DNA of 64,000 bases from positions 62,001 to 126,000 of the forward strand of contig NZ_FQVK01000001.1 of the NCBI RefSeq assembly GCF_900129345.1, read 5' to 3'. A program made the translations under genes and the position numbers. Positions 44,131 through 54,169 of this stretch are shown in pieces (position 1 is the first letter of the stretch; each line of letters opens with the position of its first letter). The notes below the pieces were generated by a model. The model was not told the DNA's origin, ran no database searches, and worked only from the letters and a program-made list of their open reading frames with translations. The DNA is from Ruegeria intermedia. GTDB taxonomy: Bacteria; Pseudomonadota; Alphaproteobacteria; Rhodobacterales; Rhodobacteraceae.

Positions 44131-46004
44131 GCCGGGCGCGCTTTTTGATCCCGGCGGAGCTTTGCCAAAACCAAGGTCAGCGCAGCGGGCGTCACCCCTT
44201 CGATCCGGCTGGCCTGTGCGATATTGGCCGGGCGCGCATGAGACAGCTTCTGCTTCATCTCAGAGGACAGCCCGTCGAGCGCGAAATAGTCGAAATCCAT
44301 TGGGATTTCATAGGCTTCATCCCGCTTCAATGCTTCAACATCTTTCTGCTGACGCGCGATGTAGTTCGCATACAGCGCGTCACGCTCAATCTGCCGCCGG
44401 ATATCGGGCGCGACATCATCCAGACCATCGACCAAAGGCATCAGGTCTTCAAAACATACTGATGGGAAAGCAAGGATCGCCATACCGTCACGTCGATTTC
44501 CATCCTGGTTGACGTCAATTCCCACGGATTGAATTTGTTTTGGCGTGAAGGTCTGGCCGGAAAGCTTCTGCTTCACCGAGGCCAGTTTCTCCATCTTGTC
44601 TTGGAATGCCGCCCGGCGCGCTTCACCCACGCAGCCGATTTCCAAACCGACGGGTGTCAACCGTTGGTCGGCATTGTCCGCACGCAGCGACAGGCGGAAC
44701 TCGGCCCGGGACGTGAACATCCGATAGGGTTCTGCAACGCCGCGGGTGGTCAAATCATCGATCATCACGCCGATATAGCTGTTGGAACGGGTGAAATGGA
44801 CCGGCTCTCGCCCTTTGACGACCAGTGCGGCGTTCAGACCGGCAACCAGACCTTGCGCTGCCGCCTCCTCATATCCTGTGGTGCCGTTGATCTGGCCTGC
44901 AAGATATAGGCCCGGGATATCTGGCAACGACAAAGATGCCGTCAATACGCGCGGGTCGATATAGTCATATTCAATCGCATAGCCGGGTTGAAGGATTTCG
45001 GCGTTTTCCAATCCCTTGATCGTCCGGACGTATTCAACCTGTACATCCTGCGGAAGCGATGTCGAAATCCCGTTGGGATAGATCGTATGGTCATTGACAC
45101 CTTCGGGCTCGAGAAAAATCTGGTGCGAGTCCTTTTCCGCAAAGCGCACGATCTTGTCCTCGATCGACGGGCAGTAACGCGGGCCGACGCCCTCGATATG
45201 GCCGCCATACATGGCAGAGCGCTTCAGGTTTTTCTCGATGATGTCATGGGTGCGGCTGTTGGTATGAGTGATTCCGCACGCGATCTGAGGCGCTTCTACC
45301 GCCTTCGACAGGAAAGAAAACAAGGTGGGATCCGCATCCCCTTCCTGGTGCTCCAGACCGCTCCAGTCGATAGTACGTCCATCCAAACGCGGCGGGGTTC
45401 CAGTCTTCAAACGGCCCATCGGAAGGTCATAGCTGTCCAGACGTTCGGCCAACCTGACTGAAGGTCGGTCGCCCATACGTCCGCCAGGGCGCTGGACATC
45501 TCCGATATGAATCACCCCCCGAAGGAACGTGCCAGACGTCAGGATCACCGCTTTTGCGGGAATCTCCGAACCATCGCCCAGAACAACCCCGACAACACGT
45601 GGACCATCCATCCGAAAATCAACGACTTCTCCGGTCACGACGGTCAGGTTGTGACGTTTCCGCGTTTCCGACTGCATGGCCGCCCGGTACAACGCCCGGT
45701 CAGCCTGAGCGCGCGGCCCCTGAACGGCCGGCCCCTTTCGGCGGTTGAGCAGGCGAAACTGGATACCTGCCCGGTCCGCGACTCGGCCCATGACTCCATC
45801 CAAGGCATCGATCTCGCGGACCAGATGACCCTTGCCCAACCCTCCGATGGCCGGATTGCACGACATGACACCGATGTCCGTCTCGGACAGCGTGACCAGC
45901 GCCGTATTCGCGCCCAATCGCGCGGCGGCATGAGCGGCCTCGGCACCGGCGTGGCCGGCCCCGATCACCACGACATCAAACTGTGAATGTTTCACGTGAA
46001 ACAC
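44127..46004 (-). CDS. mnmG: tRNA uridine 5-carboxymethylaminomethyl modification enzyme MnmG
   Basis: A 625-residue FAD enzyme (formerly GidA) working with MnmE on wobble uridine 34. FAD motif [21 protein letters not shown], then [22 protein letters not shown], and the C-terminal region with [22 protein letters not shown]. The start codon at 46004 lies inside a parS site, so its first residues MFHVKH are dictated by parS. The end overlaps rsmG by 4 bp and the start is three bases after mnmE. Confidence 0.98.
   Translation of the reverse strand: MFHVKHSQFDVVVIGAGHAGAEAAHAAARLGANTALVTLSETDIGVMSCNPAIGGLGKGHLVREIDALDGVMGRVADRAGIQFRLLNRRKGPAVQGPRAQADRALYRAAMQSETRKRHNLTVVTGEVVDFRMDGPRVVGVVLGDGSEIPAKAVILTSGTFLRGVIHIGDVQRPGGRMGDRPSVRLAERLDSYDLPMGRLKTGTPPRLDGRTIDWSGLEHQEGDADPTLFSFLSKAVEAPQIACGITHTNSRTHDIIEKNLKRSAMYGGHIEGVGPRYCPSIEDKIVRFAEKDSHQIFLEPEGVNDHTIYPNGISTSLPQDVQVEYVRTIKGLENAEILQPGYAIEYDYIDPRVLTASLSLPDIPGLYLAGQINGTTGYEEAAAQGLVAGLNAALVVKGREPVHFTRSNSYIGVMIDDLTTRGVAEPYRMFTSRAEFRLSLRADNADQRLTPVGLEIGCVGEARRAAFQDKMEKLASVKQKLSGQTFTPKQIQSVGIDVNQDGNRRDGMAILAFPSVCFEDLMPLVDGLDDVAPDIRRQIERDALYANYIARQQKDVEALKRDEAYEIPMDFDYFALDGLSSEMKQKLSHARPANIAQASRIEGVTPAALTLVLAKLRRDQKARPA
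45988..46003. other. parS: parS centromere site at the start of mnmG
   Basis: A second perfect TGTTTCACGTGAAACA. It overlaps the mnmG initiation codon by two bases and encodes FHVKH in that frame. It lies 1.9 kb from the first parS. Confidence 0.97.
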
Positions 46005-46007
46005 TCC

Positions 46008-47294
46008 CTATTTTCCAAGACAGAAGCTGGCAAAGATCTCGTCCAGCAGGTTCTCGACATCTACCCGGCCCACAAGCGATTCCAGCGCGCGGATGGCAGT
46101 GCGCAATTCTTCCGCTGTAATATCATACAGGTCGGGACCCGATTCCAGAACCTTCAACGTTTCGGTCAAAGCCGCAGATGCGCGTTGCATGGCGGCTCGA
46201 TGGCGTTCTCGCGTTGCAATTCCAGATGTTGCGGTTCGATCGCTCAGAACACGCGATATCTGGTCAATCAACTGATCCACACCCTGCCCGGTCTTTCCTG
46301 AAACACCGAATTCGGATTCACCGCGCAGATCGGATTTCGGCAGAACATGAATATCCCCGGGCTGAAAAGCGATTCCCAACCGATCAGGATCCTCGGTCAG
46401 AAAAACCCGCAGATCGGCCTTGTCCGCCCTGTCCCGCGCCAATGCGATACCCAGATTTTCGACGTGATCCCGGGTTTCGCGCAAGCCGGCCGTGTCCAGC
46501 AAAGTCACCGGCAGGCCGGCCAGATCCATCCGAACCTCGATCACGTCGCGCGTGGTGCCGGCATATTCCGAGGTGATCGCCGCCTCGCGCCCGGCCAGGG
46601 CATTCAAAAGCGTTGATTTACCGGCATTCGGCGGCCCGACGATCGCCACCTCGAAACCGGTCCGAATGCGCTCGGCAATTCTCACCCCCCGCGACTCGCG
46701 GTCCAGATCGCCCATCACCCCGGCAATCAACTGCCGCACCTCGGGCGTCACATCCGTGGGAACCTCCTCGTCGGCAAAATCGATCACCGCCTCGAGCAGC
46801 GAGGCCGCCCGGATCAGGTCGCGCCGCCAGCGCTCGGCCAGGTTCCCCAACTCTCCGGCCAGGATCGTCTGGGCCTGTTTGCGCTGCGCCTCGGTTTCCG
46901 CGTCGATCAGATCGGCCAGGCCTTCCACCTGGGCCAGATCCAGCTTGCCGTTCTCGAGCGCGCGCCGGGTGAATTCGCCGGGCTCGGCCATCCGCAACCC
47001 ATCCATGTCAGCCAGCGTACGCAACACCGCATTGACCGCGGCCGTACTGCCATGGATCTGAAGTTCGGCCACGTCTTCGCCGGTGAAACTGGCCGGTCCT
47101 TGAAAGGTCAACACCAGGCCATCGTCCAGGCGCGAGCCGTCAGGCGCGCGAAATTCGCGCACCCGCATCCCGCGCGCCGGCAAGTCACCACCCGACAGCT
47201 CCGCCGCGGCCCGATGCGCCAATGGCCCGGACAGACGGATGACCGCCACGCCAGCTTTGCCCTGCGCGCTGGCCAAGGCGAATATCGTATCCAT
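46008..47294 (-). CDS. mnmE: tRNA modification GTPase MnmE
   Basis: A 428-residue GTPase (TrmE) that partners MnmG. G1 motif [20 protein letters not shown], then the G2 loop TTRD, G3 DTAGLRET, and the C-terminal CxGK (FCLGK), required for activity. It ends three bases before the mnmG start. First of the mnmE-mnmG-rsmG-parA-parB unit, 31 bases after rho. Confidence 0.97.
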   Translation of the reverse strand: MDTIFALASAQGKAGVAVIRLSGPLAHRAAAELSGGDLPARGMRVREFRAPDGSRLDDGLVLTFQGPASFTGEDVAELQIHGSTAAVNAVLRTLADMDGLRMAEPGEFTRRALENGKLDLAQVEGLADLIDAETEAQRKQAQTILAGELGNLAERWRRDLIRAASLLEAVIDFADEEVPTDVTPEVRQLIAGVMGDLDRESRGVRIAERIRTGFEVAIVGPPNAGKSTLLNALAGREAAITSEYAGTTRDVIEVRMDLAGLPVTLLDTAGLRETRDHVENLGIALARDRADKADLRVFLTEDPDRLGIAFQPGDIHVLPKSDLRGESEFGVSGKTGQGVDQLIDQISRVLSDRTATSGIATRERHRAAMQRASAALTETLKVLESGPDLYDITAEELRTAIRALESLVGRVDVENLLDEIFASFCLGK

Positions 47295-47325
47295 TCGAAG
47301 GCCTCGCGTCGGTTACAAGACCGTA

Positions 47326-48597
47326 TCAGGTATTCATCGAGTCGAAGAACTCGGAGTTGGTCTTGGTCTGTTTCAGCTTGGACAGCAGGAACTCGATTGC
47401 ATCCGTCGTGCCCATCGGGTTGAGGATCCGGCGCAGCACGAAGGTTTTCTGCAGATCGCCCTTGTCGACCAGCAGATCCTCTTTCCGGGTGCCGGATTTG
47501 AGGATGTCGATGGCCGGGAACACGCGTTTGTCGGCGATCTTGCGGTCCAGAACGATTTCCGAGTTGCCGGTGCCCTTGAATTCTTCGAAGATCACTTCGT
47601 CCATCCGGCTGCCGGTGTCGATCAGCGCGGTGGCGATGATGGTCAGCGAACCACCCTCTTCGATGTTCCGGGCCGCGCCGAAGAACCGCTTGGGCCGCTG
47701 CAGCGCGTTGGCGTCCACACCACCGGTCAGAACCTTGCCCGAGGACGGCACCACGGTGTTGAAGGCCCTACCAAGCCTTGTGATCGAGTCGAGAAGAATC
47801 ACAACATCTCGTTTGTGCTCGACCAAACGCTTGGCTTTTTCGATCACCATTTCCGACACGGCGACGTGGCGCGATGCGGGCTCGTCAAAGGTCGAGGACA
47901 CCACCTCGCCCTTCACCGAACGCTGCATGTCGGTCACCTCTTCGGGGCGTTCGTCGATCAGCAGGACGATCAGGTAGCATTCCGGGTGGTTGCGCTCGAT
48001 CGAATGCGCGATGTTCTGCAGGATCACCGTCTTACCGGTCCGCGGCGGCGCCACGATCAGCGACCGCTGGCCCTTGCCGATCGGCGCCACCAGGTCGATC
48101 ACCCGCGCGGACTTATCCTTGATCGTGGGATCCTCGATCTCCATCTTCAGCCGTTCGTTCGGATAAAGCGGCGTCAGGTTGTCGAACAGGATCTTGTGCC
48201 TGGCCTTTTCCGGGTCTTCGAAATTGATCTTGGTGACCTTGGTCAGCGCGAAATAGCGCTCGTTTTCTTCGGGGGCCTTGATCTCGCCCTCGACCGTGTC
48301 GCCGGTGCGCAGCGAGTGCTGGCGGATCATCTCGGGCGAGACATAGATGTCATCCGGGCCGGGCAGATAGTTCGCCTCGGGCGAGCGCAGAAAGCCGAAA
48401 CCGTCCTGCAGCACCTCGAGCACGCCGTCACCGCCCACGGTCCAGCCTTCATCCGCGCGTTCGCGCAGGATCTGGAACATCATCTCGCCCTTGCGCATGG
48501 TCGAGGCGTTTTCGATCTCGAGCTCTTCGGCCATGGCCAGAAGGTCTTTGGGGCTTTTGGCCTTCAGATCGGACAGATTCAGGGATTCGGTTGTCAT
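47326..48597 (-). CDS. rho: Transcription termination factor Rho
   Basis: A 423-residue hexameric RNA helicase. Marks: the RNP1-like [27 protein letters not shown], Walker [14 protein letters not shown], and Walker [15 protein letters not shown]. It starts at ATG 48597. A 135-bp leader separates it from hemJ, and that gap may carry the usual rho autoregulation, though no clear signal is seen. Confidence 0.98.
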   Translation of the reverse strand: MTTESLNLSDLKAKSPKDLLAMAEELEIENASTMRKGEMMFQILRERADEGWTVGGDGVLEVLQDGFGFLRSPEANYLPGPDDIYVSPEMIRQHSLRTGDTVEGEIKAPEENERYFALTKVTKINFEDPEKARHKILFDNLTPLYPNERLKMEIEDPTIKDKSARVIDLVAPIGKGQRSLIVAPPRTGKTVILQNIAHSIERNHPECYLIVLLIDERPEEVTDMQRSVKGEVVSSTFDEPASRHVAVSEMVIEKAKRLVEHKRDVVILLDSITRLGRAFNTVVPSSGKVLTGGVDANALQRPKRFFGAARNIEEGGSLTIIATALIDTGSRMDEVIFEEFKGTGNSEIVLDRKIADKRVFPAIDILKSGTRKEDLLVDKGDLQKTFVLRRILNPMGTTDAIEFLLSKLKQTKTNSEFFDSMNT

Positions 48598-48732
48598 GAT
48601 GATACGGACCTTGGCCGCAAGGGTGCGGCACAGCGTTGAATTTCAAACAGGAAGATGCGCCATCCGGACGGATGGGTTGCCCCCTACATAAGGCCGGTCG
48701 CCGCCCGAGTCAAACCGCTGCGGAAATGGCCC

Positions 48733-49182
48733 TCAGAACTTCAGAATGACCGCCAGAACGATGATGACCATCAAAACGGTCGGAACCTCGTTCATCATAC
48801 GGTACTGGCGCCCAGTGAGCGTGTTGCGGCCTTCGACGAAATCCTTGCGCCGGGCCATCAGCCAGTGATGGAACCAGGTCATGCCGATCACCGCCGCGCC
48901 CTTGACCCAGGGCCAGGCCCAGTCCCACCCGACGATGCCGGGCGTGAACACCATGATCAGGCCGCAGACCCAGGCCACGATCATTGCCGGTCGCATAATC
49001 ACACGCAGCAGTTTTTCTTCCATTTCAAAGAAGATCTCGGGCGCGCCGTCGACGGCCTGCGCCTTTTCGACGTGATAGACGAACAGGCGCGGCAGATAGA
49101 ACAGCCCCGCCATCCACGAGATCACCGCCATGATGTGCAGTGATTTCACCCAAGGGTACAGCGTGAAGAGAAGATCGGTCAT
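48733..49182 (-). CDS. hemJ: Protoporphyrinogen IX oxidase HemJ
   Basis: A 149-residue four-helix membrane protein. Family marks: VKSLHIMAVISWMAGLFYLPRLFVYH (with a conserved histidine) and RMMNEVPTVLMVIIVLAVILKF. It is the HemJ type that replaces HemG/HemY in most alphaproteobacteria. I use ATG 49182, after GGGAA, and reject the longer frame from 49263 that runs into the origin region. It is the last leftward gene before the origin. Confidence 0.93.
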   Translation of the reverse strand: MTDLLFTLYPWVKSLHIMAVISWMAGLFYLPRLFVYHVEKAQAVDGAPEIFFEMEEKLLRVIMRPAMIVAWVCGLIMVFTPGIVGWDWAWPWVKGAAVIGMTWFHHWLMARRKDFVEGRNTLTGRQYRMMNEVPTVLMVIIVLAVILKF

Positions 49183-49586
49183 CGGGTTTCCCGGCACTGG
49201 TCGGACCCTCCCTAATAAAAAAAATAGAAAAGAGAAAGGATGATGGTTTTGTAGGGTGGGCAAAATCCGTGGATTATTGTTTTGTCCGCCAGTTTTCCCC
49301 AGGTGGATGAATGAATCCCGATTTTACGTGATTCTGTTGAAACCAAATTTTTGCAAGCAAATTCAATTATTTGAAATGAGGATGTCCAAACTTTTCTGGG
49401 GATAACTCAAGGGACATCTTTTGATGAACAGGAAATCCCAAGATCCCGAGTTATCCTTGTCCCGACAGGACAGTCTTCGGGCGACTCAGGGAAGTTTCAG
49501 GCCGAAATCGCGGGCTTGCGTGTCAACCGGAAAACCATACAAACCGTTCAAGACCAATGATCCACTTGCCCACGGGGTTTTCCACA
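49183..49586. other. oriC: Predicted chromosome replication origin (oriC) region
   Basis: This 403-bp stretch is the only gene-free segment longer than 300 bases in the window and is much AT-richer than its surroundings. DnaA-box-like sites (against TTWTNCACA): TTTTCCCCA 49293-49301, TTATCCCCA on the minus strand at 49405-49397, TTTTCCACA 49578-49586, plus weaker TAATCCACG (minus, 49276-49268), TCATCCACC (minus, 49310-49302) and TTATCCTTG 49451-49459. AT-rich blocks lie at 49213-49240 and 49319-49380 and could be the unwinding element. Genes read away from it on both sides, parAB/parS lie close by, and rho-hemJ and maf-aroE-coaE-dnaQ flank it. I do not see a dnaA gene. Confidence 0.8.
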
Positions 49587-50185
49587 TGACTGTCCCCATC
49601 GTCCTTGCCTCGGGGTCCGAGATCCGCGCGCAGCTGCTGCGGAACGCCGGGGTGCCGTTTTCCGTCCAGGTCGCCCGCGTGGACGAGGATACCGCCAAAC
49701 GCGCGCTTCTGGCCGAGGGCGCGCCGCCGCGCGACATCGCCGACGCTCTGGCCGAGCTCAAGGCGCGCAAGATCAGTGACAAGACGCCCGGCGCGATGGT
49801 TCTGGGCTGTGACCAGGTTCTGGATTTCGACGGACGTCTGCTGTCCAAGTCCGAAACGCCCGAGGACGCGCTGGCGCAGTTGAAGGCGATGCGCGGCAAG
49901 CGTCACATGCTGCTGTCGGCGGCGGTGATCTATCAGGACGGCGAACCGCTCTGGCGCCATGTCGGGCAGGTGCGGTTGCGGATGCGCGCCAGTTCGGATG
50001 CCTATCTGAAGGGTTATGTCGCGCGCAACTGGGACAGCATTCGCCACGCCGTCGGGGCCTACAAGCTGGAGGAAGAAGGCGTGCGCCTGTTCACCAGCAT
50101 TGACGGCGACTATTTTAACGTCTTGGGTATGCCCCTGCTGGAGCTGCTCAACTTTCTTGCGGTCCGAGGGGTGATCGAACAATGA
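49586..50185 (+). CDS. maf: Maf-family nucleotide pyrophosphatase (YceF-like)
   Basis: A 199-residue Maf/HAM1-related protein. Marks: [18 protein letters not shown] (N-terminal SxSxxR) and [22 protein letters not shown]. It would cleave non-canonical or modified nucleotides. The ATG at 49586 is chosen because it yields the family N-terminus; the longer frame from 49421 runs through the origin. A DnaA-box-like site ends on the first base of this start. Overlaps aroE by 4 bp. Confidence 0.9.
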   Translation: MTVPIVLASGSEIRAQLLRNAGVPFSVQVARVDEDTAKRALLAEGAPPRDIADALAELKARKISDKTPGAMVLGCDQVLDFDGRLLSKSETPEDALAQLKAMRGKRHMLLSAAVIYQDGEPLWRHVGQVRLRMRASSDAYLKGYVARNWDSIRHAVGAYKLEEEGVRLFTSIDGDYFNVLGMPLLELLNFLAVRGVIEQ

Positions 50186-51015
50186 CCGACAACCGCATTC
50201 CACTGGCCGGGGTCATCGGACACCCGATTGCCCATTCCCGATCGCCTGCCCTGCACGGCTATTGGCTGAAGACCTATGGATTGCCGGGCCATTATGTGCC
50301 GATGGATGTCGCACCCGCCGATCTTGAAACGGTCCTGCGCAGCTTGCCCAAGGCCGGGTTCGTCGGGGCCAATGTCACCGTTCCGCACAAAGAGGCCGCG
50401 TTGCGCCTGGCCGATCACGTGTCGGACCGTGCTTCGGTGATCGGGGCGGCGAATACGCTGGTGTTCCGGGCCGATGGCTCGATCCACGCGGACAATACCG
50501 ACGGGTACGGGTTCATGCAGAACCTGCGCGCGGGTGCGCCGGATTGGGTGCCGCAAGACGGGCCGGCGGTGGTGTTCGGCGCGGGCGGTGCCGCGCGGGC
50601 GGTGCTGCAGGCGCTGGCCGAGGCCGGCGTGCCCGAGATCCTGTTGTCCAACCGCACGCGGTCGCGCGCCGATCACCTGAAAGAGGAATTCGGCCAGCGC
50701 ATCACCGTGGTCGATTGGGTCCAGGCCGGAAACGTGATCGAAAACGCCGAGCTGGTGGTGAACACCACGTCACTGGGCATGCAGGGTCAGCCCGAGCTGC
50801 GCGTCCCGCTGGACGGGTTGCAGCCGGGAACGGTGGTGACCGATCTGGTCTATGCACCGTTGAAGACCCGCCTTCTGGAACAGGCCGAGGCTGCCGGCTG
50901 TACGGTCGTCGATGGGCTGGGCATGTTGCTGCATCAGGCGGTGCCGGGGTTCGAGCGGTGGTTCGGCCTGCGCCCCGAGGTCACCGAAGAAACCCGCGCG
51001 GCGGTTCTGGCATGA
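50182..51015 (+). CDS. aroE: Shikimate dehydrogenase (NADP+)
   Basis: A 277-residue enzyme for the fourth step of the shikimate pathway. Marks: [20 protein letters not shown] (substrate loop), [10 protein letters not shown] with the catalytic lysine, NTDGYGF and the NADP motif [12 protein letters not shown]. Overlaps maf and coaE by 4 bp each, so it is coupled in the maf-aroE-coaE-dnaQ run that leads rightward from the origin. Confidence 0.97.
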   Translation: MTDNRIPLAGVIGHPIAHSRSPALHGYWLKTYGLPGHYVPMDVAPADLETVLRSLPKAGFVGANVTVPHKEAALRLADHVSDRASVIGAANTLVFRADGSIHADNTDGYGFMQNLRAGAPDWVPQDGPAVVFGAGGAARAVLQALAEAGVPEILLSNRTRSRADHLKEEFGQRITVVDWVQAGNVIENAELVVNTTSLGMQGQPELRVPLDGLQPGTVVTDLVYAPLKTRLLEQAEAAGCTVVDGLGMLLHQAVPGFERWFGLRPEVTEETRAAVLA

Positions 51016-51605
51016 GCTTCTCTCTGGGTTTGACCGGGTCCATCGGCATGGGCAAAAGCACCACCGCCGACTTGTTCGCGCAGGAAGGCTGCGCCGTGTG
51101 GGATGCCGACGCCGCGGTGCATCGGCTGTATGCGGAAGGCGGCGCGGCGGTCGCGCCGATCCGCGCGGCCTTCCCCGAGGCCATCGAGAATGGCGCGGTC
51201 AGCCGCGACGCCCTGAAACGGATCATCAGCGCCGATCCGACCGCGTTGAAACGGATCGAATCCATCGTCCACCCGCTGGTGGCCCGGGATCGCGAGGCGT
51301 TTCGACAGGCGGCCAAGGCAGACATACTTGTCTTTGACATCCCGCTGCTTTTCGAAACCGGCGGCGACGCGCAAATGGATGCGGTGGCCTGCGTTTCCAT
51401 TCCCGCAGACGAGCAGAAGCGCCGCGTCATGGCGCGGGGCACGATGACCGAGGCGCAGTTCGAGCAGATCCGCGCCAAGCAGATGCCGAATGACGAAAAA
51501 TGCGCGCGGGCGGATTTCGTGATCGTCACCGACACTCTGGACCATGCCCGCGCACAGGTGCAGGATGTGGTCAGGCAGATCAGGGCAGGATTGGCAGATG
51601 CGTGA
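51012..51605 (+). CDS. coaE: Dephospho-CoA kinase
   Basis: A 197-residue P-loop kinase that makes the last step of coenzyme A. P-loop [17 protein letters not shown], then [14 protein letters not shown], and the DIPLLFETG loop. ATG 51012 overlaps aroE by 4 bp, and the end overlaps dnaQ by 8 bp. Confidence 0.97.
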   Translation: MSFSLGLTGSIGMGKSTTADLFAQEGCAVWDADAAVHRLYAEGGAAVAPIRAAFPEAIENGAVSRDALKRIISADPTALKRIESIVHPLVARDREAFRQAAKADILVFDIPLLFETGGDAQMDAVACVSIPADEQKRRVMARGTMTEAQFEQIRAKQMPNDEKCARADFVIVTDTLDHARAQVQDVVRQIRAGLADA

Positions 51606-52320
51606 AATCGTACTGGATACGGAAACCACCGGATTCGACCCCGAAAGCGGCGACCGGATCGTCGAGATCGGCGCCATCGAGCTGTGGAACCACGTCGCCA
51701 CGGGCGAGACCTATCACGTCTACATCAACCCCGAACGTTCGATGCCGGCCGAGGCCTTCGGCGTGCACGGCATCGGCCCCGACCTGCTGGAGCCGCCGCA
51801 AAAGCCCGAACCCGGCCAGATCACCCTGAAGGACAAACCCGTTTTTGCCCAGATCGGGCAGGCCTTCCGCGATTTCGTCGGCGATGCGCGGCTGGTGATC
51901 CACAACGCCGCCTTCGACATGAAATTCCTCAATGCCGAGCTGGGATGGATGGGTCTGCCCCTGATCCCGATGGAGCAGGCGCTGGACACGCTGGCGATCG
52001 CGCGCAAGCGGTTTCCCGGCTCGCCCGCCTCGCTGGATGCGCTGTGCCGGCGGTTCAACATCGACAACTCGAACCGGGTTCTGCACGGCGCCTTGCTCGA
52101 CTCGGAAATCCTGGCCGAAGTCTATCTTGAGCTGATCGGCGGGCGGCAGCCCGATTTCGGCCTGTCGGCAGCCCGCTCTGACTCCAGCGGTGGCGGCGAG
52201 ACCTGGCGCCCGGGCCCGCGGCCTGCGCCCCTGCCCCCGCGGATCACCGCGGAGGAGCGCGCCGCGCATGAGGCTTTCGTGAAGAAACTGGGCGACAACG
52301 CCCTGTGGACCCGCACCTGA
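51598..52320 (+). CDS. dnaQ: DNA polymerase III epsilon subunit (proofreading exonuclease)
   Basis: A 240-residue 3'-5' exonuclease. Exo I motif [11 protein letters not shown] with catalytic D and E, Exo [17 protein letters not shown], Exo III with the [14 protein letters not shown]. The C-terminal tail (about 185-240) is proline- and serine-rich and would bind the alpha subunit. Start 51598 lies within the end of coaE (8-bp overlap). Last of the rightward origin-proximal run. Confidence 0.96.
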   Translation: MREIVLDTETTGFDPESGDRIVEIGAIELWNHVATGETYHVYINPERSMPAEAFGVHGIGPDLLEPPQKPEPGQITLKDKPVFAQIGQAFRDFVGDARLVIHNAAFDMKFLNAELGWMGLPLIPMEQALDTLAIARKRFPGSPASLDALCRRFNIDNSNRVLHGALLDSEILAEVYLELIGGRQPDFGLSAARSDSSGGGETWRPGPRPAPLPPRITAEERAAHEAFVKKLGDNALWTRT

Positions 52321-52345
52321 CCCGAGCCAGGCGCGGGGATCCCTA

Positions 52346-52846
52346 TCAGGCTTCGGTCTTGTTGGCCTGTTCGGCCTGGCGGCGCATCAGTTCGTTGCGG
52401 TACAGCGCGACGAAATCGATACTGTCCAGGTTCACCGGCGGGAAGCCGCCATCGCGGGTGATGTCGCTGACGATCCGGCGCAGGAACGGGAACAGCATGC
52501 GCGGGCATTCGATCAGAAGGAACGGGTGCAGCTGGTCCTCTGGCACGCCTTCCACGTGGAACAACCCGCAATAGTCGATCTCGCACAGGAACAGGACGTC
52601 CTCCATGCCCTTGGCCTTCGAGGTCAGCTTGAGCTTGATCGACACTTCGAACTGATGTTCGACCGGGCGTTTTTTTGCATCCAGGTTCACCTGAACCGAG
52701 ATTTCGGGCTGAACGTCGCCCGCAATGCCCTTCTGCGCCATCACGTTTTCAAACGACATGTCCCGGATGAACTGGCCCAGAACCCGCATTTTGACTTGCG
52801 GGTTGGCGGGGGCTTCGGTGTTGCCTGCGGCGGTGTCTTCGGTCAT
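52346..52846 (-). CDS. secB: Protein-export chaperone SecB
   Basis: A 166-residue chaperone that keeps preproteins unfolded for SecA. Marks: FIRDMSFENVMAQKG, CEIDYCGLFHVEGV, LHPFLLIECPRMLFPFLRRIVSD, and DGGFPPVNLDSIDF, all SecB-typical. ATG 52846 with GGAG seven bases upstream; the longer frame from 52885 lacks support. Convergent with dnaQ. Confidence 0.97.
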   Translation of the reverse strand: MTEDTAAGNTEAPANPQVKMRVLGQFIRDMSFENVMAQKGIAGDVQPEISVQVNLDAKKRPVEHQFEVSIKLKLTSKAKGMEDVLFLCEIDYCGLFHVEGVPEDQLHPFLLIECPRMLFPFLRRIVSDITRDGGFPPVNLDSIDFVALYRNELMRRQAEQANKTEA

Positions 52847-52900
52847 GGAACGGCTCCAAAAATGAAATTCGCCACTGCTTAGCAAGTTGGGCGCGGCACC

Positions 52901-53401
52901 TCAATGCCGGTGGGGGCCTTCCACCCATTTCGACGGGCGCGACGGGTTCGAACGGGGGCGGATCTCGGTGAATTCGCCGTCGATGATGTCGCCCGGCGCG
53001 AACGGGTCCTGCGCGGGGCCGTGCCGCGTTGCGCCGCCCATCTGGAACTGCGTGACGGTGACGCGCGACTTCAGCCAACGGAAGACGCCGGCCCTGACCG
53101 CCGGGATCAGCAGCGCAAATCCCAGCCCATCGGTAAAGAACCCCGGCGTCAGCAGCAGCACGCCCGAGACCAGGATCATCGCCCCGCTGGCCAGCGGCTC
53201 GGTCGGGTCGTCCAGTTCGGCAAAGCTGCGCTGCAGCTTCTCAAGCGCCATCCGCCCCTGGTTGCGCACCATCACGGTGCCCAGAACCGCCGTCAGCAAC
53301 ACGATCGCCAGCGTCGGCCACAGGCCGATCAGCCCGCCAACCTGGATGAACAGGGCGATTTCGACGATCGGCACCAACAAAAATGCCAAGAACAGGTACA
53401 T
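52901..53401 (-). CDS. fxsA: FxsA-family membrane protein
   Basis: A 166-residue protein with three hydrophobic segments and the FxsA start LFLAFLLVPIVEIALFIQVGGLIG, then GAMILVSGVLLLTPGFFTDGLGF. E. coli FxsA suppresses F exclusion of phage T7; its normal role is unclear. ATG 53401 follows AAAGGATAG. It is divergent from the Tim44-like gene and upstream of secB on the same strand with a 54-bp gap. Confidence 0.88.
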   Translation of the reverse strand: MYLFLAFLLVPIVEIALFIQVGGLIGLWPTLAIVLLTAVLGTVMVRNQGRMALEKLQRSFAELDDPTEPLASGAMILVSGVLLLTPGFFTDGLGFALLIPAVRAGVFRWLKSRVTVTQFQMGGATRHGPAQDPFAPGDIIDGEFTEIRPRSNPSRPSKWVEGPHRH

Positions 53402-53448
53402 TTGCGCTATCCTTTCCCATAGGCCGGGCTGTGGACTTGCCACCAACA

Positions 53449-53465
53449 GTCACCTACATAGTGAC
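53449..53465. repeat. Small inverted repeat between fxsA and the Tim44-like gene
   Basis: GTCAC (53449-53453), seven bases, GTGAC (53461-53465), in the 108-bp divergent promoter region. It could be a regulator's operator, but five-base arms are short and it may be chance. Confidence 0.25.
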
Positions 53466-53509
53466 CTGAGGCCGCGTGTACAAAGTCTCGGTGCTGAAAA
53501 GAGGACGAA

Positions 53510-54169
53510 ATGAATTCACCCCTGATCCAGCTTCTGGTGCTGGCTGGCATTGCCATCTTCCTGATCCTGCGCCTGAAAAGCGTCTTGGGCACGCGGGAAG
53601 GTTTCGAGAAACCGCCCGTGCCGCAGCAGCCTGCCCCCAGCAAGTCGCGCCGGGATTTCGAGGTGATCGACGGCGGACCCGACCGCGACATCACCGATCA
53701 TGTCCCCGAAGACAGCGAAATCGCCCAGACCCTGGCCGCGATGAAGCGGGTCGAACCCAGCTTCTCGGTCAGCGAGTTCCTGCAGGGCGCGCGTGGCGCC
53801 TACGAGATGATCGTGATGGGATTCGAGCGCGGCAACCTGGACGAAATTCAGCCCTTCCTGGCCGAAGACGTTTTTGAAACATTCGTGTCCGTCGTGGCCG
53901 AGCGCGAAGACAAGGGCCTGACCATCGAGGCCGAGTTCATCGGCGTCCGCGAGATGGCGCTGGTGGACGCGCAGTTCGACAAGGACACCAACCGGGCCGA
54001 AATCACCGTGCGCTTCGTCGGTGAACTGACCTCGGTCGTGCGCGACCGCGACGGCAACATCGTCGAGGGCAACCCCAACACGATCAAGCGCCAGAAGGAC
54101 AGCTGGACATTTGCCCGCGTCATGGGCGCGGACGATCCGAACTGGCTGCTTGTCGCCACCGACGCATGA
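53510..54169 (+). CDS. Tim44/TimA-like membrane-anchored protein
   Basis: A 219-residue protein with one N-terminal membrane segment (LIQLLVLAGIAIFLILRL) and a Tim44-like C-terminal domain (FLQGARGAYEMIVMGFERGNLDEIQPFLAEDVFE...). Tim44 is the mitochondrial import anchor for Hsp70, and the alphaproteobacterial relatives at this locus are held to be its evolutionary source. Role in the cell envelope unknown. ATG 53510 with GAGGACG. Overlaps mltA by 4 bp. Confidence 0.88.
   Translation: MNSPLIQLLVLAGIAIFLILRLKSVLGTREGFEKPPVPQQPAPSKSRRDFEVIDGGPDRDITDHVPEDSEIAQTLAAMKRVEPSFSVSEFLQGARGAYEMIVMGFERGNLDEIQPFLAEDVFETFVSVVAEREDKGLTIEAEFIGVREMALVDAQFDKDTNRAEITVRFVGELTSVVRDRDGNIVEGNPNTIKRQKDSWTFARVMGADDPNWLLVATDA

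Noticed and set aside
48598-48732. A terminator or attenuator in the rho leader (CCATCCG-TC-CGGATGG)
   Set aside because: The loop is too small and there is no T-run, so I do not call it a terminator.
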